Origin: Streptomyces marispadix
Lineage (GTDB): Bacteria; Actinomycetota; Actinomycetes; Streptomycetales; Streptomycetaceae
Length of the DNA stretch: 64,000 bases
NCBI RefSeq assembly: GCF_022524345.1
Contig: NZ_JAKWJU010000002.1
Coordinates: 2,790,001 to 2,854,000 of the forward strand
Direction: 5' to 3'
The translations under genes were made by a program, and so were the position numbers. Of this stretch, positions 42,620 through 50,364 are shown in pieces. Each line of letters begins with the position of its first letter. Positions within the stretch are counted from its first letter, which is position 1. The notes beneath the pieces are model-generated. The model saw nothing but the letters and a program-made list of their open reading frames with translations. It was not told the origin of the DNA and searched no databases.

Positions 42620-42635
42620 ACTCGTATAGACGAGT
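42620..42635. promoter_or_regulatory. GntR operator palindrome
   Basis: ACTCGT-ATAG-ACGAGT, perfect 6-bp arms, 118 nt before the SCO3933-type gene that opens the transfer operon. It is the clearest copy of the motif shared by four intergenic sites of the element. Confidence 0.75.
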
Positions 42636-42695
42636 GGGCAAGTGTTGTGGCACAGTGGTCCGCGTTCCAATCGAACCGGTGCTGTCACGACGCAT

Positions 42696-42712
42696 CTTGT
42701 CTAGACGACTAG
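42696..42712. promoter_or_regulatory. second GntR-type site before the transfer operon
   Basis: CTTGTCTAGACGACTAG contains the palindrome GTCTAGAC and, with one change, TCGTCTAGACGA. It lies 41 nt before the first gene of the transfer operon, where a repressor would block the promoter. Confidence 0.6.
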
Positions 42713-42752
42713 GCGTGACTGGCTCCGGGTGACTGAAGGAGAAGAGAGAACC

Positions 42753-43103
42753 TTGAAGACCATCCGAGTTGAGACCGAGAACGCCACGATCCTGCTGACC
42801 GAGCTGCCTGAGCCCAAGGTGCGGGACCGGCAGACCGGTGAGATCGCCAAGGACGCCGTCAGCGGTGAGGCGTTGATGAAGGTCGGCGTCGTCTACATCG
42901 ACGAGGGGGAGTCCTCGCTCCTCCACGTGACCGTTCCCGAGAGCGGGGTCTCCGAAGGGCTGACGCTCGGGGCCCCGGTCTCGCTGCCGGGCCTGTTCGC
43001 CCGGCCGTGGGAGTCGGTGTTCAACGGGCAGCAGCGTCACGGGATCGCCTTCCGCGCGGCGGCAGTTGCTCCGGGTGCCGTCCCGGCCGGTGTGGGGGCC
43101 TGA
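42753..43103 (+). CDS. SCO3933-family regulatory protein
   Basis: A 116-aa soluble protein. It reads MKTIRVETENATILLTELPEPKV, DRQTGEIAKDAVSGEALMKVGVVYIDEGES and VTVPESGVSEGL, and is found next to the transfer gene in many Streptomyces elements (SCO3933 type). The exact function is unknown. The TTG start at 42753 is chosen because AAGGAGAAGAGAG lies just upstream and homology starts there. It begins the transfer-replication-integration operon. Confidence 0.82.
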   Translation: MKTIRVETENATILLTELPEPKVRDRQTGEIAKDAVSGEALMKVGVVYIDEGESSLLHVTVPESGVSEGLTLGAPVSLPGLFARPWESVFNGQQRHGIAFRAAAVAPGAVPAGVGA

Positions 43104-43107
43104 CCTG

Positions 43108-44484
43108 ATGTCGGAACTGATGACGCTGATGGAAGTGGGTGGTCCTCTCGCCGCCGCTGGTGGTGGGGCCGCCTACCTCCGGGCCCGGCATCCGGCCGCG
43201 TACTGGTCCACGGTGGGCCTGCCGGTTTCGGTGGCACGGCTGTTGGGCTCGTACGGGTCGGTCATGGACTCGTGCGGGCTGACGGTTCCGCCGTCACGGC
43301 TGCGGGTGTTCGCCACGCGTGCGACGACTCGTCGCGAGGTGCGGCCGGTGCCTCCTCGCCGTGGACTGCTGCGGCCGACGTCGACCGGGATGCGGCTGCG
43401 TCTGCGGTTGGCTCCGGGTCAGGAGCCGGCGGACGTGGCGGCTTCGGCTGAACGTCTGCGGCATTCCTGGGGTGTTCACGCCGTCTGCGTGGACGAGGTC
43501 AAGCCCGGCGTGGTCGAGCTGCGGCTTGTCGGCTTCGACGTGCTGGACCGGGTGCGGATGCCGCGCAAAGCCGGTGGCGGCTTCCTGCGGGTGCCGTTGG
43601 CGCTGCGGGAGGACGCGACCGCGTTCGTACGGGACTACCGCGCGATACCCCACCAGCTCACGCTCGGCGCGACGCTGTCGGGGAAGTCGATGTACTTGCG
43701 GAACCTCGTTACGGGGCTGGCGGGTCAGCGGGTGGCGCTCGCCGGGATCGACTGCAAGCGAGGTGTGGAGCTGGCGCCGTTCGCTTCGCGGTTGTCGGCT
43801 CTGGCGACGGAGCCGGGGGAGGCGGCTGAGTTGTTGCCGATGCTGGTGCGGCTGATGGAGGAGCGCTACGACCTCATCAAGGCCCGGCAGGGCATTGCCC
43901 CGAACACGCCGGATGAGGAGATCACCTCGGACGTGTGGGGGTTGCCCGAGCATCAACGGCCGGTGCCGGTGGTGCTGTTCGTCGACGAGGTCGCCGAACT
44001 CTTCCTCGTCGCGACGCGGAAGGACGAGGAGAGGCGGGACGAGATGGTCACCCAGCTCATCCGCCTCGCCCAGCTGGGCCGAGCCGCCGGCATCTACCTG
44101 GAGGTGTGCGGACAGCGCTTCGGCGCCGAACTGGGCAAGGGCGCCACCATGCTCCGCGCTCAGCTCTCCGGCCGCGTCTGCCACCGCGTGAATGACGAGC
44201 CCTCGGCCAAGATGGCGCTCGGCGACATCGCCCCGGAAGCGGTCGAGGCCGCCTGTGCCATCGCTCCGGAACGGCCCGGCCTGGCCGTTGCCGGTGACAC
44301 CTCCGGTGGCTGGTCCCGCATCCGTACGCCGTACCTGTCGCTGGCCGACGCTGCGGCCGTCTGCCAGGAAGCCGCGCACATGGTGCCGGACGTGCCCGCG
44401 CTGGACCCATTCCGGCCTGCTCCTCTGGTCCCGCCCGTTGACCGGCCGGTCTCGCTGGTGAAGCCCCGCCCGGTCCTGGACTGA
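43108..44484 (+). CDS. FtsK/SpoIIIE-type conjugal transfer protein (TraSA/TraB-like)
   Basis: A 458-aa DNA translocase. It starts with a short hydrophobic/Ala-Gly segment, then has the ATPase core: Walker A LGATLSGKSMYL (about residues 189-200), Walker B VPVVLFVDEVAELF, and RLAQLGRAAGIYLEVCGQRF. This family alone moves double-stranded DNA between mycelia in Streptomyces conjugation. ATG 43108 comes 5 nt after the previous stop. Confidence 0.92.
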   Translation: MSELMTLMEVGGPLAAAGGGAAYLRARHPAAYWSTVGLPVSVARLLGSYGSVMDSCGLTVPPSRLRVFATRATTRREVRPVPPRRGLLRPTSTGMRLRLRLAPGQEPADVAASAERLRHSWGVHAVCVDEVKPGVVELRLVGFDVLDRVRMPRKAGGGFLRVPLALREDATAFVRDYRAIPHQLTLGATLSGKSMYLRNLVTGLAGQRVALAGIDCKRGVELAPFASRLSALATEPGEAAELLPMLVRLMEERYDLIKARQGIAPNTPDEEITSDVWGLPEHQRPVPVVLFVDEVAELFLVATRKDEERRDEMVTQLIRLAQLGRAAGIYLEVCGQRFGAELGKGATMLRAQLSGRVCHRVNDEPSAKMALGDIAPEAVEAACAIAPERPGLAVAGDTSGGWSRIRTPYLSLADAAAVCQEAAHMVPDVPALDPFRPAPLVPPVDRPVSLVKPRPVLD

Positions 44485-44566
44485 CCCACATCCCAATCCG
44501 GTTGGCGTGACCGCCTCGCGCCACGTCCCTACCCCTCCCTTGCCTGAAACAGAAAGGAGGTGCCTC

Positions 44567-45202
44567 GTGCGCGCTCAACTGGCCCGCGTTGATGCGGTGC
44601 TCGTCCAGGCGGTCATCGCCGCTGCGCTGTCTTTCGCGCATCTGCACGACCTGGCCTCGGCTGCCGGACAGGACGGCTGGAAGGCGTGGGCCTATCCGGT
44701 CTCCGTCGACCTGCTGTTGGTCGCTGCCTGGAGGCGGCTGAGGTCCGGACGGGACAAGGCCGCGGGCTGGTGCTGGTTCCTCGTCGCCCTGGCCGCGTCG
44801 CTCGGCGCGAACATCTCCACCGCCGGCCTCCTCGACCTGGACGACGTGCCCGCCTGGCTCCGCATTCTCGTCGCCGGATGGCCCGCACTGGCCTTCCTCG
44901 GCGGAACCCTCCTCGCACACGGATCGAACGGGCCTGCTGCGGCAGAGAGTTCGCAGCCCGTCGTGACCGCAGAGCAAGAGTCTGCGGCTCCGATCGAGCC
45001 CGTGACTGATGAGCCTGTGCCTTCGCTCGCGAAGCCCGAGAGCGCTGAGTCGCCAGTCCCCGCTGCGCTCGTCGCGCACGCACGCAAGGTCGCCGACGCC
45101 CATCAGGCCCGTACCGGCGCCCCGATCGACACCGCCACACTCCGCGCCCGCCTCGGCGTCCCCACGCCGCTGGCCGAACAGATCGCAGCCCAACTCACCT
45201 GA
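44567..45202 (+). CDS. DUF2637 membrane protein (spread-type)
   Basis: A 211-aa protein with four hydrophobic segments typical of DUF2637 (VDAVLVQAVIAAALSFAHL, WAYPVSVDLLLVAAW, CWFLVALAASLGANIS, ILVAGWPALAFLGGTLLA). The C-terminal third is soluble and resembles a small HTH (LRARLGVPTPLAEQIAAQL). GTG 44567 follows a perfect AGAAAGGAGGTG. It sits after the transfer ATPase and probably helps plasmid spread along the mycelium. Confidence 0.85.
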   Translation: MRAQLARVDAVLVQAVIAAALSFAHLHDLASAAGQDGWKAWAYPVSVDLLLVAAWRRLRSGRDKAAGWCWFLVALAASLGANISTAGLLDLDDVPAWLRILVAGWPALAFLGGTLLAHGSNGPAAAESSQPVVTAEQESAAPIEPVTDEPVPSLAKPESAESPVPAALVAHARKVADAHQARTGAPIDTATLRARLGVPTPLAEQIAAQLT

Positions 45203-45221
45203 CCAGACAGGAGAACTCGCC

Positions 45222-45413
45222 ATGCCCTTAAACCGCCGCTTCCGCCGCGTGACCCGCGTCGGCCCCGTCCAGGTCGGCACCGCCTACGACAACCGCGGCC
45301 GCGAGAAGCACACCGCCGCCTGCACCGCCCCGCGCTGCGGCTTCTCCGCCGACTACGACTCCCGCGCCGCCGCCGAACTCGCCGCCCGCACACACCGCTG
45401 CCCCGTCCGCTGA
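45222..45413 (+). CDS. mobile element transfer protein, small
   Basis: A 63-aa basic protein (RRFRRVTRVGPVQVGTAYDN, CTAPRCGFSADYDSRAAAELAARTH) with a C-x4-C pair and His-Cys at the end, likely a zinc knuckle. Found at this place in many pSAM2-like elements. ATG 45222 has AGGAG upstream. Confidence 0.85.
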   Translation: MPLNRRFRRVTRVGPVQVGTAYDNRGREKHTAACTAPRCGFSADYDSRAAAELAARTHRCPVR

Positions 45414-45427
45414 AAGGAGCCCGCCCC

Positions 45428-45622
45428 GTGACCGTCAGCCTGCCCCTGGTCGTCGTCCTCGGCCTCATCGCCTGGGGAGCCGTGAAGTTCCTCGGCGTCC
45501 GTATGTGGCTCGTCGTCGTGATCGCCCTCTTCGGCTTCTACCTCGCCGACACCTTCCTCGCCCCCGCCATCGACTCCGGCGCCCGCAACGGCGTCCAGGT
45601 CATCAACGGCACCAACGACTGA
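45428..45622 (+). CDS. small membrane protein (SpdA-like)
   Basis: A 64-aa protein with two membrane helices (LPLVVVLGLIAWGAVKFL, MWLVVVIALFGFYLADTFL). GTG 45428 follows GAAAGGAG. Belongs to the spread gene cluster. Confidence 0.8.
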   Translation: MTVSLPLVVVLGLIAWGAVKFLGVRMWLVVVIALFGFYLADTFLAPAIDSGARNGVQVINGTND

Positions 45623-45636
45623 GAGGAGAACCCGCC

Positions 45637-45918
45637 ATGCTCTTCCGCCCTCAACTCCCCGAGGCTCCGCAGCTTCCGGCCTCGCCTGGGACGCCCGTGG
45701 GGCGGGCCTCGGTCGTCACGCAGCATCACGCACCGCCGCCGGCCGCGCCCGCTCCGCGTCGGTCCCTGCCGAACGTCAGCACCGGCGCCATCGGCCTCGT
45801 GCTCCTGGGCGGCGTCGTCCTCACCGCGCTCCTGACAGCCGTCGCCGTCTCCGCCATCTCCGTGGCCGTCGCTGCCGTCGTCCTGCGCTCGCTCCTGAAC
45901 TCACAGCACCGCCGCTGA
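45637..45918 (+). CDS. membrane protein (SpdB-like)
   Basis: A 93-aa protein with a Pro/Ala-rich N-terminal half (LPASPGTPVG, APPPAAPAPRRS) and one long hydrophobic region (TGAIGLVLLGGVVLTALLTA and on to VLRSLL). ATG 45637 with GAGAGGAG. Spread gene cluster; no enzymatic motif. Confidence 0.8.
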   Translation: MLFRPQLPEAPQLPASPGTPVGRASVVTQHHAPPPAAPAPRRSLPNVSTGAIGLVLLGGVVLTALLTAVAVSAISVAVAAVVLRSLLNSQHRR

Positions 45919-46005
45919 GCGGCTACCGGGGCGGTCTCGATACCGCCAAGCATCCACCGCCCCGGCAGCCCAACCCCTCCCAGCCGAAGCCGAAAGGAGA
46001 AGACC

Positions 46006-47409
46006 ATCATCACCCGCCACAGCCCGACGCCACTCAAGGAACTCGGGACACTCGCCTCAAACGGGGACCTTTCCGGTATCCTCCGCCAGCTCTCCACGCT
46101 CGGCGGCTGCACCAACCCCGTACGGCTCGCCGGACAGCGGACCGAACACCGCGTCGACACCGCCACGGGTGAGATCGGCGCCCAGCTGCACCGCCTCAAC
46201 TCCCAGGACATGCCCGCCGGTCACCTCCTGGTGCGGTGCGGCAACCGCCGTACGACCCGCTGTGCGGCCTGTGCCGAGACCTACCGCCGCGACACCTTCC
46301 ACCTGATCACCGCCGGACTCCGCGGCGGCAAGGGCACACCCGAGACGGTCACTTCGCATCCGCGAGTCTTCGCCACGTTCACCGCGCCGAGCTTTGGCCC
46401 TGTCCACAACCGGCCCACCGGCCCCGGTGGTTCGGTACGGCCCTGCCGGTGTGGCAAGCGCCACCACCAGGACGATGCCGCCCTCGGAACGCCACTCGAC
46501 CCCGACTCCTACGACTACGGAGCGGCAGTGCTGTGGAACGCGCACGCCGGGATGCTCTGGCGGCGCTTCACCATTTACCTACGCCGTGAGATCGCCAAGC
46601 GGGCCGGGCTCTCTCAGCGCGCCTTCCGGCACTTCGCCCGTGTCTCCTTCGCCAAGGTCGCCGAATACCAGAAGCGCGGCGCCGTCCACTTCCACGCCGT
46701 CATCCGCCTCGACGGCCCGACCGGCGGGGACAGTTCGCCTCCGGCGTGGGCAACCGCCGAGCTGCTGGCCGACGCCATCAAGGCGGCTGCGGGGAAAGCC
46801 AGAGTGGCCGGCCCCGTCGTCGACGAGCGCGCGCACTCCTTCACCTTCGGCCGCCAGCTCGACGTACGCACCATCCACGGACCCGACTTCGACGGCGGCC
46901 AGGAACTCACTGACCGCGCGGTGGCCGCGTACATCGCCAAGTACGCGACCAAGGGAGCCGAGACAGCCACGGGAACGCTAGACCGTCGTCTGAGGTTCGT
47001 CGCGGAGCTGGCCCAGCTCGACATCAGCCCGCACGCCGAGCGGATGATCCGCACCGCCTGGGCTCTCGGTGCCCGTAAGGACCTGGCTCACCTGCGGCTA
47101 CGGGCCTGGGCTCACATGCTCGGCTTCCGCGGCCACTTCTCGACCAAGACCCGCCGCTACTCCACCACCCTCGGCGCACTCCGCAACGCTCGCGCCGAAT
47201 GGCGCCGACTCCAAGCCGCCATCGCACGCGGCGAGAACCGTCCACAGCCTGCGGACAACAACGGCTCCGGCGAAGAGACGACGCTCGTCCTCGCCCACTG
47301 GTCCTTCGTCGGCACTGGCCTCGACCCGGTCGAGCAATGGCTGTCTGCCTCGCTCGCCGAACCCAGCACACCGGCCACCACCAGCGCGGAGGGAGAGGAC
47401 GGTCTATGA
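46006..47409 (+). CDS. repSA: RepSA-like replication initiator with an apparent ATC start
   Basis: About 467 aa if translation starts at ATC 46006. Features: zinc-type Cys pairs CGNRRTTRCAACAETYRRDTF and CRCGKRHH, then the rolling-circle block AEYQKRGAVHFHAVIRLDG with the HUH His pair, and AVAAYIAKYATKGAE with the nucleophile Tyr. The frame is open from 45919, and the coding-like sequence continues upstream of the only ATG (46210). AAAGGAG lies exactly 6 nt before ATC 46006, where ATG is expected. If ATG 46210 were used, 68 residues would be lost. It overlaps the excisionase by ATGA. Confidence 0.85.
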   Translation: MITRHSPTPLKELGTLASNGDLSGILRQLSTLGGCTNPVRLAGQRTEHRVDTATGEIGAQLHRLNSQDMPAGHLLVRCGNRRTTRCAACAETYRRDTFHLITAGLRGGKGTPETVTSHPRVFATFTAPSFGPVHNRPTGPGGSVRPCRCGKRHHQDDAALGTPLDPDSYDYGAAVLWNAHAGMLWRRFTIYLRREIAKRAGLSQRAFRHFARVSFAKVAEYQKRGAVHFHAVIRLDGPTGGDSSPPAWATAELLADAIKAAAGKARVAGPVVDERAHSFTFGRQLDVRTIHGPDFDGGQELTDRAVAAYIAKYATKGAETATGTLDRRLRFVAELAQLDISPHAERMIRTAWALGARKDLAHLRLRAWAHMLGFRGHFSTKTRRYSTTLGALRNARAEWRRLQAAIARGENRPQPADNNGSGEETTLVLAHWSFVGTGLDPVEQWLSASLAEPSTPATTSAEGEDGL

Positions 47410-47618
47410 GTACTTCCCGCGTCGACCGCAAGTGGCACACCACAGCCGAGGTCGCCGACATGCTGGGCTTCGGCCTATCCAAGACGAAGATGCTCGTGCT
47501 GACCGGCGAGATCCGCTCCGTCAAGGTCGGCCGCAACCGCCGCATCCTTCCGGCCTGGGTCGACGAATATGTCGAACGCTGCGCCGCTGAAGCCGAGGAC
47601 ATGAGGTGGTCGGCATGA
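47406..47618 (+). CDS. xis: excisionase, MerR-like helix-turn-helix
   Basis: A 70-aa DNA-binding protein: WHTTAEVADMLGFGLSKTKMLVLTGEIRSVKVGRNRRIL is the excisionase/AlpA wHTH (described by pattern, residues about 10-48). Its length and its place between repSA and int, overlapping both by ATGA, are as in pSAM2. It steers the integrase toward excision. Confidence 0.9.
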   Translation: MSTSRVDRKWHTTAEVADMLGFGLSKTKMLVLTGEIRSVKVGRNRRILPAWVDEYVERCAAEAEDMRWSA

Positions 47619-49015
47619 GCGGCAAGCGTGGCAACGGCGAGGGCTCCATCTACCCGTACCGCAACGGCTTCGCCGCGTACGTCTGGGTCTCCACCCCGGA
47701 CGGCAAGCGCAAGCGCAAATACGTGTACGGCAAGACGAGAGCCGAGGTGCACGAGAAGTGGGTCAAGCTCCACGCCGAGGCGAAGAAGGGGCCGGTCGCC
47801 ACTCGGCACCGCACAGTGGCCGGCTTCCTCGACTACTGGCTGACCGCTGTCGTGAAGCCGAACCTCGCTCCCCTGACGTACGTCGCGTACGAGGGTGCCG
47901 CGCGCCTCTACATCGCGCCGCACTTGGGCACTAAGCGCCTGGACAAGCTGACCGTACGGGACGTGCGTGAGTGGCTGACGAAGCTGGCCGACACCTGCCA
48001 GTGCTGTGCGCAGCGCAAGGACAAGAAGCGCCGCACTGAGCGGCGGCGGTGCTGCGCCCTTGGGAAGTGCTGCGAGCAGTACCCGAGCGGGCGCGTGGTC
48101 CAGATCGCCAGGGACACACTCCGTGCGGCACTGAGTCAGGCGATGATCGAAGAGGAGGTCTCGCGCAACGTCGCCAAGCTCGTACGCGTTCCGAAGCCGC
48201 GGCGTCGGAAGGTCAAGGCGTGGTCCGTCGCCGAAGCGAGCAGCTTCCTGGAGCACGCTGTCAGAGCCGACGATTCGCTCTACGCCGCGTGGGTCCTGGC
48301 GCTGACGCTCGGCCTGCGACGCGGAGAGATACTGGGGCTGACGTGGGAGTCGATCGACTTCGAGGCCGGAGAGCTGTACATCGATCACCAGCTCCAGCGG
48401 GCCGGCCGTGAAGTCCTGCACCGCGAGACGAAGACCGAGGACTCGGAGGACTTCCTGCCCCTCCCCGATCTCTGTCTCGCGGCACTGAAGCATCGCCGTC
48501 AGCAGCAGGAAGCTGACCGGAAAGCGGCCGGGGATCGCTGGCAGGACTCGTACGGGCTGATCTTCACCACCCGACACGGCACCCCGATCGAGCCCGGCAA
48601 CCTCACCCGGGCCTTCTCCGTCCGCATCCGCCAGGCCGGCGTCCGAGCGATCCCGCTCCGGAACACCCGGCACACCACGGGCTCACTGCTCGTAGCCATG
48701 AAGGTGCACCCCAAGGTGGCACAGCGGATCTTGCGACACTCCAAGTTCACGATGACCTTCGACGTGTACTCGGAGGCCAGCGACGAGGAGATCCGCGACG
48801 CGCTGCAACGGCTGTCGCGAGGGATTGGGACGGGCGGCTCCAGCCACAAGGCACCCATAGACGCAGGTATCCTGGCGGCAAATGGTCGCCGTAGAGGGGG
48901 GATGTGCTGCCTTGAGTATCAACTCAGCTTGCGCATCGCCTCTTTGGCCTTCCGGTGGCGCCCCTTCCGATCCCACCTTCCGCGGGACGCGACGCCTCGC
49001 CTTCCTGTTCAGTGA
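47615..49015 (+). CDS. int: tyrosine-type site-specific integrase
   Basis: A 466-aa recombinase. It has an AP2-like N-terminus (GNGEGSIYPYRNGFAAYVWV), a SAM-like core domain (YWLTAVVKPNLAPLTYVAYEG) and a catalytic domain: Arg in LTLGLRRGEILGLTW, the RxxR-type box LRNTRHTTGSLLVAMK, His in RILRHSKF and Tyr in TFDVYSE. A Cys-rich insert (CQCCAQRKDK, CCALGKCCEQY) lies mid-protein. About 60 residues after the usual end (HKAPIDAGILAANG onward) look like read-through of an adjacent sequence. It is coupled to xis and acts on the tRNA-Thr att. Confidence 0.92.
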   Translation: MSGKRGNGEGSIYPYRNGFAAYVWVSTPDGKRKRKYVYGKTRAEVHEKWVKLHAEAKKGPVATRHRTVAGFLDYWLTAVVKPNLAPLTYVAYEGAARLYIAPHLGTKRLDKLTVRDVREWLTKLADTCQCCAQRKDKKRRTERRRCCALGKCCEQYPSGRVVQIARDTLRAALSQAMIEEEVSRNVAKLVRVPKPRRRKVKAWSVAEASSFLEHAVRADDSLYAAWVLALTLGLRRGEILGLTWESIDFEAGELYIDHQLQRAGREVLHRETKTEDSEDFLPLPDLCLAALKHRRQQQEADRKAAGDRWQDSYGLIFTTRHGTPIEPGNLTRAFSVRIRQAGVRAIPLRNTRHTTGSLLVAMKVHPKVAQRILRHSKFTMTFDVYSEASDEEIRDALQRLSRGIGTGGSSHKAPIDAGILAANGRRRGGMCCLEYQLSLRIASLAFRWRPFRSHLPRDATPRLPVQ

Positions 49016-49028
49016 CAGAGCAGGCCGG

Positions 49029-49763
49029 GTGATCCAAGCCAGGTCACTGCAGCGCCAGTTGAACAGGCCATACGAGGACGTGTCGCTGTCCTTGGGGCTC
49101 GGCGTAGCAACGGCGACGTGGACTGCTCCTCATACGGGGTTCGGCGCAGGCTTCGACCTCGTCTACCAACAGGACGACCGCACGACGGTCGTAGAGTTGA
49201 AGTCGACGGTCCGAGCCGCGGTAGCTCTTCACGACCTCGGTAAGGTTTCCGCCCAGTTCCAAATGCTTCAGCGGGCTGGCCGTTGCAATCGCGGCAGCCA
49301 TCAAATGATCCAGGCCTCCACGGGGGCAGGGAAGACGCACGCACTGGTCAGTCTCGTATCGCACTTCACCCGAGCCTTGAGGCCATCGGCGGCGCCCTCG
49401 TACAGCGACGCCCAACGCATCGCCGCCAGCATCGATGAATCGATGGAAGCCGAAGCCACCAGCTCGAACAGGGTCAGGTTCTTGTGGCGGCGGACTGTCT
49501 ACCTGTTGGGGATCGCTGCTGGGCTCACGCGTGCCGAAGCACGCAACGTTCGGTCACTGCTTCTCACGCTCGTAAGCGTCCGAAGCGCAGCCCTTGCCAG
49601 ACGCCACGACGAGCTCAATGCCAGCGGATCAAGGGGCCGAGTGTATCTCCGCACAGCGCTCCGGGGCTCGAGTACTCGTAATGCTCCGCCAGTCTCTGCC
49701 AATGCGCGGACGCTCCGGAGGACCGGGTTCCCGAGCCTGCCGCCCATGTCTCTTGCAGCGTGA
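49029..49763 (+). CDS. hypothetical protein with nuclease-like and P-loop-like motifs
   Basis: About 244 aa, start uncertain (GTG 49029 or earlier, overlapping int). Two segments stand out: GFDLVYQQDDRTTVVELKST, spaced like a D...ExK nuclease core, and IQASTGAGKTHALVSLV, which looks like a Walker A loop. The rest matches nothing I know, and helicase motifs after the loop are absent. It may be a truncated remnant or chance similarity. Third-position GC favours this strand over the other frames. Confidence 0.4.
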   Translation: MIQARSLQRQLNRPYEDVSLSLGLGVATATWTAPHTGFGAGFDLVYQQDDRTTVVELKSTVRAAVALHDLGKVSAQFQMLQRAGRCNRGSHQMIQASTGAGKTHALVSLVSHFTRALRPSAAPSYSDAQRIAASIDESMEAEATSSNRVRFLWRRTVYLLGIAAGLTRAEARNVRSLLLTLVSVRSAALARRHDELNASGSRGRVYLRTALRGSSTRNAPPVSANARTLRRTGFPSLPPMSLAA

Positions 49764-49814
49764 CTCGTCTGATCACCTGAGCTCGCGCCCGGTCCGTGAG
49801 CGGAGACCTGGATC

Positions 49815-50012
49815 ATGTTCACTGCTTTGCTTGCTCTGCTGCGTGGTGACGCGGCGGCGTGGGTGGGGGGAGCAATCTTCCTGTTCGTTTTGACGCTTTT
49901 CGTGACGGTCGTAATCGCGCTGTGCCGGGCGGACAGGCAGGACATCGTTGACGTAGTAGAGGCGGGGGCCAACTGGCTCCCTTGGCGTCCGCGACGCCGC
50001 AACCGCCGGTAG
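49815..50012 (+). CDS. small membrane protein at the right end of the element
   Basis: A 65-aa protein with one strong membrane helix (WVGGAIFLFVLTLFVTVVIAL) and a basic PRRRNRR tail. ATG 49815 has GGAGACC upstream. Function unknown. Confidence 0.5.
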   Translation: MFTALLALLRGDAAAWVGGAIFLFVLTLFVTVVIALCRADRQDIVDVVEAGANWLPWRPRRRNRR

Positions 50013-50146
50013 CGCTGCCCCGTTCGTCTGCACCATATGCACCGCACAGCCGTCAGGCGACTCGACCCAAGAGCAGCGCTCCCCCGCACGCAACCTCGCC
50101 GGAGTGAAGGCCCACCGCTCGGAGCACAGTCATTAGCGATCACCCC

Positions 50147-50170
50147 GGTTGCTGTACTTCGCTGCTGTAC
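50147..50170. repeat. 24-bp terminal direct repeat, right copy
   Basis: Identical to 37777-37800 and in the same orientation; it lies 48 nt inside the right att core, against 82 nt at the left end. See the left copy for structure. Confidence 0.65.
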
Positions 50171-50177
50171 GCACGAC

Positions 50178-50211
50178 AGAGGCCCCGTTCCGATCATGGA
50201 ACGGGGCGTCT
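50178..50211 (-). terminator. tRNA-Thr terminator hairpin
   Basis: AGAGGCCCCGTTCC pairs with GGAACGGGGCGTCT with one mismatch; loop GATCAT. It is 5 nt past the 3' end of the leftward tRNA gene. It differs by one base from the hairpin at 32925-32958. Confidence 0.85.
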
Positions 50212-50215
50212 GACC

Positions 50216-50292
50216 TGGAGCCGCCTGTCGGATTCGAACCGACGACCTTCTGTTTACAAGACAGATGCTCTAACCAGCTGAGCTAAGGCGGC
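50216..50292 (-). tRNA. tRNA-Thr (anticodon TGT)
   Basis: The reverse strand folds fully: acceptor GCCGCCT/AGGCGGC, D arm GCTC...GAGC, anticodon stem TCTGT/ACAGA with loop CTTGTAA (anticodon TGT), T arm GTCGG-TTCGAAT-CCGAC, discriminator T and encoded CCA. 74 nt without CCA. Its 3' half is the attachment site of the two tandem elements to its left; integration restores the full gene. Confidence 0.97.
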
Positions 50293-50364
50293 GGGCTGCG
50301 CGCCCGTGCAGTCTACCCATCGGCCGCGGGCGGTCCGCGATGCGGTTTCGTTGCGGTCGTAGTG

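Larger units (their letters stand above)
37652..50260. mobile_element. complete actinomycete integrative conjugative element at tRNA-Thr
   Basis: About 12.6 kb between identical 43-bp att copies. It has the pSAM2/SLP1 gene plan: Nudix (Pif-like), GntR (KorSA-like), SCO3933-type protein, FtsK-type transfer protein, DUF2637 and small spread proteins, RepSA-like initiator, excisionase and integrase. Conjugation would be by double-stranded DNA. Cargo at the left end includes a low-GC nuclease-like gene. The integrase reads toward the intact tRNA. Confidence 0.9.

Noticed and set aside
46210..47409. RepSA-like protein starting at ATG 46210
   Set aside because: No ribosome-binding site there, and coding-like sequence continues upstream to the well-placed AAAGGAG at 45993.
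49499..50197. Leftward 232-codon frame near the right end of the element
   Set aside because: The product is Arg/Ser/Thr-rich without a fold pattern, and it runs through the terminal repeat and the start of the tRNA terminator hairpin.
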